A stretch of 64,000 nt of DNA from Garcia nutans (taxonomy: Eukaryota > Streptophyta > Magnoliopsida > Malpighiales > Euphorbiaceae), in assembly GCA_947685225.1 (NCBI GenBank), contig CANTUV010000024.1, positions 25,252,001 to 25,316,000 of the forward strand, given 5' to 3'. Of the stretch, positions 33,244-44,254 are shown one piece after another. The notes under the pieces are model-generated. The model did not search any database and had not been told where the DNA came from. It saw only the letters and a list, made by a program, of their open reading frames with translations. The position numbers and the translations under genes are program-made. How positions within the stretch are numbered: position 1 is the first letter of the stretch; each line of letters begins with the position of its first letter.

Positions 33244-34296
33244 ATGCCAAGAACCAAAACTGTCTCACACCGCAAGAAGAAGAAATCTACCGAAGGAGCT
33301 TCTTCCTCTTCCTCAACTTTATCATTTAAGAGGGCAACTCTTTTGGCTCGAGGTTTTTTCCCGACAAGGTATGTGAATGATGAATCTCTAGATGCTTTGC
33401 AAATTAGAACTGCCTTTTATAGATATGTACAATATCTTGGGTGGGAGACTCTAGTATCATTGAGACCTTTGCAGTTTGAGGAACTTACTCTAGAATTTTT
33501 GACATCTCTTAAGGTGGAAAGAGATGATAAGAAAATCTGCAGGAGACTGATGTTTAAATTAATGGGTAAATCATTTGTGCTTACTATTGATCAGTTGAAT
33601 GATATCTATGGTTTTCATCAGCATGGGGAAAGGTCTTTGGCCAAAGCATCTAAATTACGGAACCCTACTTTGAGGTATTTGCACAGGTTTATGTCATGTG
33701 GGTTCTTTGCTCAGAAGGAGAGCCTGGGTGTGGTTGAGTCGAGCGAGCTATTTTTCTTGGATTGTGTTTTGAATGAAATGACTATTAGTGTCGGCTATTG
33801 GTTAGCCGATATTTTTGATACTATAGCTAACAAAAGGAGGGGGGCAATTTCTGTTGGAGGATTGATCACTACATTAGCAGTAGCCCTTGTTGAGGATTTT
33901 GACCCGAGTACTACTCGGATGACTCGAATTTTGGGTAATGATTCCTTGGATCTAGCTACCCTTGAGAAGATGCACATGGTGGTGCATAGGAGAGGGACTT
34001 TTGTGATGCCTTCAGCTGAGCCTGAAGCACCGGGGAACATGCAGAAGAGAGCCCGGGTTGAAGAGGAGACAGACTCGAATTCTTTAAGTCTAGATGAGGA
34101 TGCTCAAGTCTCGGAACATCAAGAGGTTTTTCTGAGGATTGAGGCCCTGGAGGGCAAAGTGGATCGATTGGATAGCAAGGTGGACCGTAACCATGCTGAG
34201 ATCTTACAGCAGATGGAACAGATTAACAGTAACCTTACGACGATCTTGAGTCTCCATCCCTCAGCTGCATCATCTTCCCGCCCACATTTTCCATAG
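33244..34296 (+). CDS. Athila ORF1 / env-like protein, intact
   Basis: 350 codons, ATG at 33244 (preceded by TTAATTTTTCAG|ATCTCACG, a likely splice acceptor) to TAG at 34294-34296. The N-terminus is basic and serine-rich (RKKKKS), perhaps a nuclear signal. The middle part has TLEFLTSLKVE, FKLMGKSFVLTIDQLNDIYGF and SVGYWLADIF, matching my memory of the ATHILA ORF1 family (PF03078). The C-terminus has an acidic patch and a heptad-like coiled coil (IEALEGKVDRLDSKVDRNH) before a serine-rich tail. I see no signal peptide or convincing membrane helix, so a true envelope role is doubtful; function unknown. It is probably expressed from a spliced or separately started RNA. Confidence 0.8.
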   Translation: MPRTKTVSHRKKKKSTEGASSSSSTLSFKRATLLARGFFPTRYVNDESLDALQIRTAFYRYVQYLGWETLVSLRPLQFEELTLEFLTSLKVERDDKKICRRLMFKLMGKSFVLTIDQLNDIYGFHQHGERSLAKASKLRNPTLRYLHRFMSCGFFAQKESLGVVESSELFFLDCVLNEMTISVGYWLADIFDTIANKRRGAISVGGLITTLAVALVEDFDPSTTRMTRILGNDSLDLATLEKMHMVVHRRGTFVMPSAEPEAPGNMQKRARVEEETDSNSLSLDEDAQVSEHQEVFLRIEALEGKVDRLDSKVDRNHAEILQQMEQINSNLTTILSLHPSAASSSRPHFP

Positions 34297-35875
34297 ATTT
34301 TGAGATCCTTGCTTTATTTTGTTTAATGTATTTTTGTTCTTACTTTTCGTTTATTGTTTTCATGTTAACCTTTATATTTGGATATTTTATTTTTATATAT
34401 TGTACTTTTGTTTTTAAACTTTTGTGTTTGTGATGGAAAGCTAGGATTTTGCCTCACCAATACGATGGAAGACATGTTGTCCTTTAACTCTTTTTATTTA
34501 CTATTCTTATTTTACATTGAGGACAATGAAAATTTTAAGTGTGGGGTACTCTTTAAGTTTTCCTTTAATGTTTGTCTTGTTTTGCTTATTGTGTTTGTTG
34601 TGCATGGCATAATTGTTGAAAATTTATTGATCTTTTCTTTGATTCTAGCATTATAGTTGAGACTTTAGTATCAGCATAGAAATGAGCTTTTGAATTCATT
34701 CGGGATCAATTTTTGCATTCTGCAATTCATGACATATAATCTTTGTGAACCCACCTGTGTGAGTTTTGAGCCTCATAAATTTGATATTTTTATCAATTGA
34801 TTTTCTTTTCTTAAGTGTGCACCTTCATGATGTTGCATCTCTAGAGTTTGCTTTTGCATACTAATTGAACTCACATTATGATTTAATTTCAAGTTTTAAA
34901 ATGATGAAGGCAAATTAGGTTAGCCCCTTTAGCTTAAAAAGACTTCCCTTAATATTGATTTCCTTAGTGAGCCAAGTTGAGCCATTGACCGTTTCTTGTT
35001 TGATCAACACAATTCTCAACTTAACATGTTCTTATTATCATCATACCTATGCATTAAGGAATGGAGTTTTATGATTTGACAATAGGGTAGTTTATTTCAA
35101 GTGTGGGGTAAGTGAAAAAAAAAATATATATAAAAAATAAAAAAAAATGGTATTGCTATTTGGGGTGAAATGCATACTTTGCATATTGTGTTGGAGTAAG
35201 AGTTGATTATTCTTTTCCACTAGATGTTCCATCAATTCTTAATTTTGTATATATATATATATTTAAAAAAAATAGTAAAAGTAAAAAAAAAAAGAAGAGA
35301 GAAAATAAAAGAAAAGTTACATATATATATACATAATTCATATATGTTCTAGCATTGGTTATCAAAAGAGGAATGTTGACTCATGTATTTTTATGCAAGT
35401 ATGTAAGATTATCAAGGGTTGGTGAGTATGCCATTTGAGGAGTTATGAGTTCCTTAGCAAGAGAAGTGTCTAATTTAGATACTCCATTTCTTGATGCTCT
35501 AGCCTAAATGTCTTTTCTCACACCTTTACCTTAGCCCCATTACATCCAAATGAAAGACCTTCAGATTATTTCTTGAGAAAATCAGTGAGGGAGATTGGAT
35601 AATTAAGCAAGTTTATGGTAGTATGCAGTCATGAGTGGTATGAGTGAATTAACCTTTAAAATCGAGTGAAACACTTAGAAGAGAGATGAGATTTGTATGT
35701 CTGAATTAATGAATGAGTTAAGAAAATCTTGATTGAAGGAAATTGCAATTATTTATGTCTGATGTCTTTAAGTTTTTCATCTATATGCTGGAATTATAGT
35801 TAAGGTTGTTTGAGTTTTTAATTTATGTCATGTGAATTTGCTTGAGGACAAGCAAAGTTTTAAGTGTGGGATAGT
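34297..35875 (+). other. Athila 3' untranslated region with repeated PPT-like motifs
   Basis: No gene seen. The motif TTAAGTGTGGGG recurs at ~34535, ~35097 (TTCAAGTGTGGGG) and ~35861 (TTAAGTGTGGG), the first and last preceded by GAGGACAA. The last copy is the polypurine tract next to the LTR. AT microsatellite and A-rich tracts lie at 35115-35335. Confidence 0.65.
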
Positions 35876-37585
35876 TGTTTTATTAGTTTTTGTTATAGTT
35901 TTGTGTCTTGTTCATTATGATAATTATTGTTTTATTTAGGTATTTTGTTAGTTTTAATCGGTTTGTTTAGTGTTTTCTTTAATTGTGGTAGTTGTTGTTT
36001 CTTTCAGTGTTTATGTTGTTTTTGATCTAGTTTTTAGTATTCGTTTATGTTTTGATTGTTAATGTTTATTTATTGCTTGTTTAAGTTTTGTTTGCAAGTT
36101 TTGTGATAGGTTAAAACAGGCAAGGAAACAAATTGAAGAAGAAAGGGGCAGTGGCTGACATAGGCAGAGGACACGGCCAAGTCACTGGCCGTGTCCCATA
36201 TCAAAGAAAAAGAAAGCCAATCTTCACAGTAGCAGACACATGCAAGGGACATGGCCAAGTCCTGTGGCTGTGTCCCTCCAAAGAAGCCAACACGGCCAAG
36301 TCACCTTGACTTGGCCGTGTCTCACCAATTCCAAAGGGCAAAGAGAAGCAAATTCCACAGAGGCGGACACAGGCAAGGGACACGGCCAAGTCACCTGGCC
36401 GTGTCCCTCCAACAAGGTGCAACACGGCCAAGTCAAGCTCCACTTGGCCGTGTCACTCAACAAAGAAGAAAAGAAGATCAAAAGCATTCAGTGGTGGACA
36501 CATGCAAGGGACACGGCCAAGTCTTGTGGCCGTGTCCCTCCAAAAGTCACTCACACGGCCAAGTCACATCTGACTTGGCCGTGTCCCTCATGAACCAAAC
36601 GCGCACCAATTTTTAAAGACGTTTCGTATAAAAGAAAAGAGGGAAGCTAGGTTAAGGGGGTGTTGACGATTGGGAGAATTTTTTCAGCCGTCAGAGAGCA
36701 AAGTTAGGGTTTTAACATTTGTTTTCTTTGATTTTGATTTCACTTTGGATTAAACTAGCTTAGATTAGATTGTTCATGCCAGTTATTCATTCTTCTTGTA
36801 AGATTTGAACAAGAGATTATTCAGAAGCTTCAAGGAGTTGTAACTTGGTTTTGTTCTCGAACTTATTCTCTTTATTTTATTTGAATGGATATTATCATGT
36901 CTATTTTGATTTCTTTGAACATTAATGAGATGAATAAGTTTGATTGCATTATGAACTAATTTGATCTAGTCTAGGGTTTGAATGGATCTGCTATGATTGT
37001 ATGAATTGGTTTCTCTTAGCTAATAATTTCTTTAGCCTTGATTGAATGAAATATTGTTAACATATAATTGATTGGCCACCAATTGTGTGTTTTAGGTATT
37101 AGATGAGGGATTGAGAGATGAAGTCTAATGCTGGAACAATTCAATTAAGGAATTAGGTGAATTAGAGATATAACCTATTAAAAAAATTGTTTCAATTATA
37201 ACAAGATTAGTTGTAAGAGGTTTGAATGCGAGAGCTTAATTCCTTGACTCAATTAATTAAGTTGTTTGAGAATGAATCTTTGAAATTAAATTAGTTAAGT
37301 GGAATAACCATTCATACATATCAGTAGTAGAGAAGTGCAAACCCTAGACCCTTTTATCAAGTGAATCTAAACATTAGCTTTTGTTTATTTTTATTCTTTT
37401 CAACTTCAATCAATCTTCTTAATTACTTTGCAATTTAAATTCTTTACTACTTGTTACTTTTATTCTATAAACAATTAGCCACTTTAGCTTCCTTGAGAGA
37501 ACGACCTTGGGGTGATCACCTTTGTTACAGCTACCTCGCATACTTGCGAGTGACGCTTTGTAGTAGAGTTAATTCGAGCGCAACA
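35876..37585 (+). repeat. Athila 3' LTR with palindrome array in U3
   Basis: Starts just after the AAGTGTGGGATAG tract (about TGTTTTATTAG) and ends near CGAGCGCAACA; about 1.7 kb, borders approximate. Array 36165-36590 alternates GGGACACGGCCA...TGGCCGTGTCCC hairpins with longer ones such as ACACGGCCAAGTCA-CCT-TGACTTGGCCGTGT (36291-36321, perfect 14-bp stem). A TATA box TATAAAA follows at 36627-36633. Typical Athila sequence GAGAACGACCTTGG is near 37500. Confidence 0.75.
36627..36633 (+). promoter_or_regulatory. TATA box of the Athila 1 LTR
   Basis: TATAAAA about 40 nt after the last palindrome of the U3 array, followed by a GA-rich leader. Position fits the LTR promoter. Confidence 0.55.
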
Positions 37586-37599
37586 TTAATCTTCTAAAT

Positions 37600-39330
37600 T
37601 TCCTATAAATAAGACTAAAAAGACACAGAAGAAGGGGATTAACGATCAGACTGGATTTTACGGGGAGAAACTCTAGGAGACCTAGAACTTTGAATTTGGG
37701 ACTTCGGATTTGAGAGTAACAAGCAAAGCTATTAACAATTCATCAAAGGCAGCAATCTTGCCTTTGTCCTTGTTAATCCAAGAAGCAATTTTTGGTGGAA
37801 CCAATGAATGAAGGTTTGAATCTCTAATTTCTTTTTATTTTCTTACAGTAGCTTTATTTCTTTAATTCATAAGATTATACACACAAAAACTTGATCTATA
37901 AATATGTAGTAACATTGATCTTCATTTCAAAAACCCTAAAAAGTATTCTTATGTTTGCAAAAACCTTAAGAACCCTAAAAACACTTTTCTATTTCTTCTA
38001 AACCTTAAAACCCTAATTTGTTTCTTTTGTTTCCAAAAACCTTAAATCATTTTTCCTATTTTCAAAAATTTTTAAAAACCTTAAACTTTTTTCCTCTATT
38101 TCTTTTCCAAAATTTCTAAATGTTTTGTTAAATCACCAAACTCTAACTTACTTTACAGTTTCTAAAAATCACATTTACTTTATAAAACTTTAAAATATTT
38201 TCTTCAACTTCAAAACCAAAATAGCAAACCCCCAAACCAATTATTATAAACCCTAATTTTCCTAAACCTTAATTCCCTCAAAGCCAAAATCGTAAACCCT
38301 AGTTTTCCTAAACCCTAACCCTAATCCTTAAAACCTTATAAACCTAAACATTCAAACTTAATACAATAAATCCAAAACAATAATCCAGTAGCCATGAGTC
38401 CTAAGCCCAAAATGTTTTAAAGTATCCAAACCATAATTTTATGATTTTACCTCTCAAACCCTAATTTGATTAATCAAAGAACCTTATCAATCTCTTAAAT
38501 TATAAAACCCTAATCCATTTCAATTCCCTTAAAACTTACAGTAGCCTAAACTAATAAATTCCAAAGCCCTAAATATTAATTAAAGAACTTTAAATGAGAA
38601 ACAATAAACTTCAATTTGTATCTTTACTTGCCTTATTTGATTATGTAGTTCATTATATGCTTTGATTTATTTAATTTCAATGCTTGATTTTATTTATTAT
38701 GGATGAATGATTTATTTATGGTGAATGGTTATTTACTTTATTGATTTTTTTTTATTTCCCAAATGTTGTAAGAGGTATGTTTCCACTTTGTGGGTACCTC
38801 ATTAGTTAAATATCATGTAATTTAAATTGATTTTATATTTTGGACTAATGTAAAGGACATGTTTCTACCTTTCGGTGGGTGTCCTATTTAGTTTAGACAT
38901 GAATGATGTAAGGACATGTTTCCATCCTCGGATGGGTGTCCATTTATTTGCTTTGTTTGGACATTGCTTTGATTTTTAATATAATGATGCTTTATTTCAA
39001 TTGTTGCGTGTAATATGGATAATATTATTATATTTAAGAATTTTATAATATTAAGACATATAAAGGAAGTCGGTTCCAATGAACTGGGCGTTGTGGGGGT
39101 GCTGGGCCATTTCTCATCTTCACCACGCATACTCAACTTTCCGAACCCATTAGGGGGTTGGGGATTCTTTAGGAATCGAGTCATCCACCCCTTTCTTTTT
39201 TCCAACCCGTCCCATTGGTGACTCCATTTTCTCTGGACTTAGGTCCATGTTCTCTAAGGTCCCGAGTCTAAACAGTCCCAAAGTCGCAAGAACCATTGCA
39301 CCGGGAGTGGGGGCAAAAATTCCCGCTCAC
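37600..39330 (+). repeat. Tat LTR fragment (3' part)
   Basis: Starts at about the TATA region (CCTATAAATAAG, ~37605) and continues colinear with LTR A to CCCGCTCAC at 39330, lacking U3 and the final A. Contains GGTGGAACCAATG, AACCCTAA-rich leader and the GTGGGTACC / GGATGGGTGTCC blocks. It directly abuts the second Athila integrase on its right. Confidence 0.75.
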
Positions 39331-40190
39331 GGCCTCAAAATTGAATTCTAGTGTGTGAAGTCTTTGATGTATGGGGGATCAATTTTATGGAACCAGTTCC
39401 AAATTCCTTTGGTAACAAATATATTCTTGTAGCTATAGACTATGTCTCTAAATGGCCTGAAGCCCAAGCCTTGGCAACCAATGATGTCAGGGTAGTGATG
39501 AAGTTTTTAAAAAAGTTATTCTCTCTATTTGGTACATCGAAAGCAATCATAAGTGATAGGGGGTACTCACTTTTGTAACATTAAGCTCGAGAAAGTTTTC
39601 AAAAGATTAGGTGTTACACATAGGTTTGCTACTCCTTACCCTCTCCATACTTGTGGCCAAGTTGAGAACACGAACAGTGAGATAAAAAGAATTCTAGAAA
39701 AAACTATAGAGCGATCCCGAAAGGATTTGTTCGAGAAATTGGACAATGCTCTATGGGCTTTTAGGACTGCATTCAAAACTCCTTTGGGCACTATGCCATT
39801 TAGGCTGGTATATGGAAAAGCTTGTCATTTGCCTGTAGAAATTGAACATAATGCTTATTAGGATATAAAACAAATTAACCTTGATCTAGCTAGTGCAGGT
39901 GAAAAGAGAAAATTGCAGGTAAATGAGCTGGATGAGTGGAGATTGCAAGCCTATGACAATGCAAGAATGTATAAGGAGAATACTAAGAGATGGCATGACG
40001 CTTGCATTAAAGAGCAGAAAGAGTTTCAAGCAGGAGATCAGGTATTATTGTACAATTCGAGGCTTCGACTCTTTCCAGGTAAGTTAAAATCTTGATGGTC
40101 TGGTCCTTTTACAGTTAAGGAAGTTTTCCCCTATGGAGTGGTTGAAATAACTCATCCGAAAAAAAAGAGATTTTAAGGTGAATGGGCACA
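39331..40190 (+). pseudogene. Athila 2 integrase, truncated and broken
   Basis: Starts just upstream of VCEVFDVWGINF, directly after a Tat LTR end. DDE core: WGINFME (Asp replaced by Asn), ISDRG (Asp), and GQVENTN (Glu). One extra G in the run near 39558-39562 shifts the frame in the SDRGTHF block. Stops: in the expected SDRG-downstream frame, TAG near 39859 (Trp expected after HNAY), TGA near 40093 (Arg expected before WSGPF), and a TAA in the last segment. C-terminal hallmarks KACHLPVEIEHNAY and LLYNSRLRLFPGKL confirm Athila. Confidence 0.8.
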
Positions 40191-40300
40191 TGCTCAAATA
40201 CTTGGGGAAGAAATACATGACTTGAAGGAGGTTTTACACCTCTAAGACTAGGCAAAATTACCCCTGAACGTCCAACTAATACGACATTAAAGAAGTGCTG

Positions 40301-40318
40301 GGTGGGAGACAACCCACC
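40301..40318 (+). repeat. Post-integrase hairpin GGTGGG(AGACAA)CCCACC
   Basis: Counterpart of 32544-32561; same stem length and loop with two compensating base-pair changes. Confidence 0.6.
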
Positions 40319-40479
40319 GTTTTATTCATTCTTTAATTTTTATGTCCTTAATTTCTATGTTTTTAGTTTGTCTTTAATTTTTATTTTTATTCTTCTATCA
40401 TTGGTTGGTGGTGTGTTTTCCTTGAATTCATTTGAATTCATAGATGAAATTTTCTTTTGAGGGGGTAACTTGAGCATAT

Positions 40480-40880
40480 TTTGGGACACACCCGTATGAG
40501 TGGGCGTGTCATTATTTTTAAGAGGCAGTAGCTACAACACGCCCACTGACATGCCAGTGTCATTGAGCGTGTCATTTTAAATAAGACATAGTAGCTATGG
40601 CATGTCCAAGGACAACCTCGTGTCACTGGTAGTGCCTCAAAAAAAAAAAAGAGGGCCAGCACGCCCAAAGGACATGCCCAAATCATTGGGTGTGTCATTT
40701 CATTGGTGTCACAGTACCTGTGGCACGCCCAATGACATGTGCGTGTCCTTGGGCGTGTCGTTTACTTATTCATCCAACACCTGTGACACACCCATTGAAA
40801 CAAGTGTGTCCATGGGCATGTCGTATACACTGTCTCCCAGTAACATCGACACGCCCAGGAACACGGGCGTGCCACTAGGG
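40480..40880 (+). repeat. Palindrome array ACACGCCC/GGGCGTGT upstream of Athila 2 ORF1
   Basis: About five imperfect inverted repeats (e.g. GACACACCCGTATGAG then TGGGCGTGTC; GGCACGCCCAATGACATG then GGGCGTGTC; GACACGCCCAGGAACACG then GGGCGTGCC), spaced ~70-90 bp apart with short TA-rich linkers. A TATA-like TTTAAATATGG (about 40889-40899) and a strongly CT-rich leader (40930-40990) follow, then a long stretch up to the ORF1 ATG at 41675 with no other feature. Confidence 0.7.
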
Positions 40881-41674
40881 GTGCCAACGTGTTTAAATAT
40901 GGCCCAAAGTCGATTTAAAAGCCAAAAACACTCTCCTTTCTCCCTCATCTCTCATTTTTCTCTCAAATTTCTTGCACTCCCACCGCTGTACTCACACACC
41001 CGATCATTCTAGAAGGGATTTTAACTCACATTTTGTATTTTTTGCGCGAATCCACTCATTTTACGTTTGATTCCATACATTTTTTGCATTTTTCATGTAT
41101 GAACTCTCACTTTTGCAATTTTTGTTGGATTTCTTTTGCTATTTCTTATGGATTCCTTGTATTATCTTTTGTTTTCCTTAGCATTTTGAGATTTATTTTG
41201 ACTTTTGAGATATCTACTTTGGTTTATTTGGCATTTGCTTTATTTTGATTAATTCGGAAGTTGATTTATTTTGCTTTTATTTTTATTTTTATTCCATTTT
41301 ATATTTATTTTGATTCGTCATTTGATTTATCTTGATTTAGTTTGCATTTGAATTATCAATTGTTTGCTTTGTTTTGTTGGGCTATGGATACAAGGTTTCA
41401 TTTGTGAATCTAAATAATTGCCTTTACTCGAATTGATTCATCACTCTTATTGGCTTAGATAAATTTTTTTTGTTGGTCTATGTTGGTAAGTTTTTGTTGA
41501 TATATGTTGGTTAAACTTATATTCAATTGGCCATTGGCATTCATTTTATTTGAATTTTCGTTGTGCTTTATCGATATAATGTCGGTAATTCGGTAACCTT
41601 ATGTCGGTCTTTTGTCAGTGTTTGTATCGTGCTATCTTTGATGTTATTGATGAATTCTTGTTTGTTTTGCAGAC

Positions 41675-43023
41675 AATGGGCCCTCTCAAACAATCATCCT
41701 CCAAGCTCCCTGCCAAACGTCCACGAGGGGAAGGCAGTTCAAGCCAACCCGCTACACGACCAACCTCTAAGTTCATGGCAAACCACAAATGCCTTAGATT
41801 CTCAAATTTCGAGGAAAGAAAGTGGTTTAAGCTTTTTGGAAACAAGAATTTGTCCCCACCTTGTGTTTTGGATTGGGATGCTATGGAATTAGCCAACATT
41901 GCAGGAACTGATCAACCAACCAGGATGGGAACAACTGTTCTCCATCAATGAGCCTACTTACAGAGAGATGAAACTGAAATTCTACAGCACCTTTTAGTTC
42001 AACAAAACCAAGATTTCAATTATTGAGCCAACCATACAATTCAAATTGGGGGGGGGGGGGTAGAGGTTCCATATGAGCATTAATGACCTTGGTGTGCATC
42101 TAGGGTTATACACTGCAGAGGAGGTATAGACTTTGGACTATCTTAATTATGAGGTGGATTTCATCGAGTACGAAGTTGTTCCCCCTCGGGTTTGGAGGAC
42201 CTTTGCTCCCACTGCAGATAAATACCAGCCTAAGGTATCTAAAGCATCCAACTTTGAGTCCTTCCCTTGCCGAGCGGTGCACAATTTGTTAGTTCACACT
42301 ATTACAGCTCGGCTAAGTAGCACAGTGGTGGTGAGCCTGAGTGATCTATTTTTCTTAAACTGCATGGTGTAGAAGACCTCGTGCAATGTCGCACACGCCA
42401 TCACACAATTCTTTTACGAGCAGTCCAAAAAGGGAGCGCCAGGTACTTTGCATGGTGGCATGTATGTTACATGACTGGCTCATCGCTTGGGTGTGTTAGA
42501 TGGATGCCTACCTATGATGGTGGATGGTTTGCCCAAACTATTGGGTATGGACACATTGAAGAGACTAAATCGGGAGAAGGTAGTCGGGCTGCAAGCACCT
42601 CCTATGGATAATGAGCCAGCCCCTTCTGCTCTTCATTCAGACATACCACCACCCCCACTGATAGATTTTCCTAGGCCTTCATACACTACTGCTAGGCCTT
42701 CACCCACCGCTGTTGGGCCTTCCTCCACTGCTGCACCTTCTTCTTCTGTTGGATCGTCTTTTGCCCAAACCCCTACATTTCAAGACTAGCGCCAATTAGT
42801 TAATGTTAAGTGGGATGATGACAGGAAGCCCACTGATTTTGAGAGACAGATTTGTAGGATCGAAGGTAAGTTAGGGAATATTGAGCTGAATCAGAATAAA
42901 ATCTTAACTCAGTAGAACCACATGCAGCAGTTCATGATTCAATAGATTACTTCTTTCCAAGCCCAACTAGATCTCGAGATCTTGAGAAGGCAATGGCTGG
43001 AACAATACATGTTAGAGTTCTGA
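41675..43023 (+). pseudogene. Athila 2 ORF1 / env-like relic
   Basis: ATG at 41675 follows TTGTTTTGCAG|ACA, a splice-acceptor-like site as in Athila 1. N-terminus is serine/lysine rich (KLPAKRPRGEGSSS), then NFEERKWFKLFGN. The frame breaks near 41950. Recognisable segments recur at 42133-42370 (VVSLSDLFFLNCMV), 42380-42480 in another frame, and 42487-42789 (proline/serine-rich). The C-terminal coiled coil survives with stops (about 42845-43023; IEGKLGNIELNQNKILTQ). A run of 13 G at 42048-42060 causes one shift. Same domain order as 33244-34296 but low identity. Function unknown; dead copy. Confidence 0.65.
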
Positions 43024-44254
43024 AGGTATCAAGGGTTTAACCCACCTTTCATTTCATTTAATGACTTACTTATTGTTCTTGTTATTTTTGTTATTCCTTT
43101 TGGACGATTGCATTTTTTTAAGAACTATTTCTTTTGTTTAGTTATTTCATTTACTTATGTTTTAACTATGTTTATGCATCTTAGTCTCTGATTTTGTAGC
43201 TAATTCACCTTCACCATAATCTTGGAATCGTACTCATATTTGTCCAATCATGGACATGGTAGGGTAGTTTTTCTCTCTCTTCGTTATTTCTTATTTTGCA
43301 CACATATTGGGGACAATGTGCATCTTAAGTGTGGGGGAGAGGTATGCTTTCTTGATCGAGCTACTATTATTTCATTCTTGCTATTTGATTCATTTGTCTC
43401 AATTAAATTCTGCAACTTGTTTTTGGATTCGAGTAAGTTAGATTACTATAATAGTGTGAATTGAAATGGTTCCTCTTTATATATTAAATTAGTTTTTGAT
43501 TTTTTAAATGACAATTTTTTGCTGAGGTTGACTTAGCTATCTTGATTAATTACTAAGGATCGACTGTAATAGCTATAATTAAGTAGTTGATTGATGGGCT
43601 ACATTTTTTAGTATGTTGTAATTCCTTAGATTCTTGAGTCGGACATAGTATGACATCTTTAATATCTTAAGTTCCTGACCCTTGAACAATTGAAAAAGAA
43701 ATAAAAAATAATAATACTAATAAAAGGAGCTTTGAAAATTTATCCCTGTTCCACTGATTTTTGCTCTTGAATTGAAACAAATGAGTTAGAATCATGAACA
43801 GTGCTAGTAGCCATTTGAACGGTGATTCTGGCTGAGTAACCGGAGGTCGGCATCACAAATGTTTATCTTCGCATCAAAAGGTTAGTATTGGTTCAAACAA
43901 GTCGGGCTCCTTAAATAATAAAAATGCATATTTATATATATAGAAGAGGGTTAAAGAACTTAAGAGAAAATTTACATTTTTGTATTTCATTCTTGACTTT
44001 TTAGTTTCTAGAATTTTATGCTCAATCTTTTAACTTTGGATCTTTAAGTTTTAGGTCTGTGAAATTTTTGTTTTGAAACTTCTTGATTCTGTTGTCATGA
44101 TTGTGAATTAGTTTTTGGTTAGGAATGTCGGGTTTTCTGATTCGAGTATTGTCCAACTTTTCTTCTCTTTTTGGATATAGTGGGGTCCGTCATTTCTGCT
44201 TATTGTAGTGATTAGTTTGCTTAAGGACAAACAAAACTCAAGTGTGGGGGAATT
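43024..44254 (+). other. Athila 2 3' untranslated region with PPT-like motifs
   Basis: Non-coding. TTAAGTGTGGGGG at ~43325 preceded by GGGGACAATG, and CAAGTGTGGGGGAATT at 44239-44254 preceded by AAGGACAA; the second is the polypurine tract at the LTR. Nothing else recognisable. Confidence 0.6.

Larger units (their letters stand above)
31594..37585 (+). mobile_element. Athila element 1: partial integrase, ORF1/env-like gene, 3' LTR
   Basis: 5'-truncated Athila-lineage element: integrase core to its C-terminus (to 32501), post-integrase hairpin (32544-32561), palindrome array 1 (32741-32998), intact ORF1 (33244-34296), 1.6 kb untranslated tail with repeated PPT-like motifs, and a 3' LTR (about 35876-37585) carrying palindrome array 2. 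Both remaining ORFs are free of stops, so this copy is younger than the second Athila (39331-45608). Confidence 0.8.

Noticed and set aside
36291..36321. miRNA precursor
   Set aside because: The 14-bp stem is too short for a plant miRNA precursor and belongs to a repeated palindrome array.
36240..36616. ORFs over the Athila palindrome array (36201-36616, both strands) and 40602-41012
   Set aside because: Products of palindromic repeats; each strand and frame gives similar peptides, with no start context or homology.
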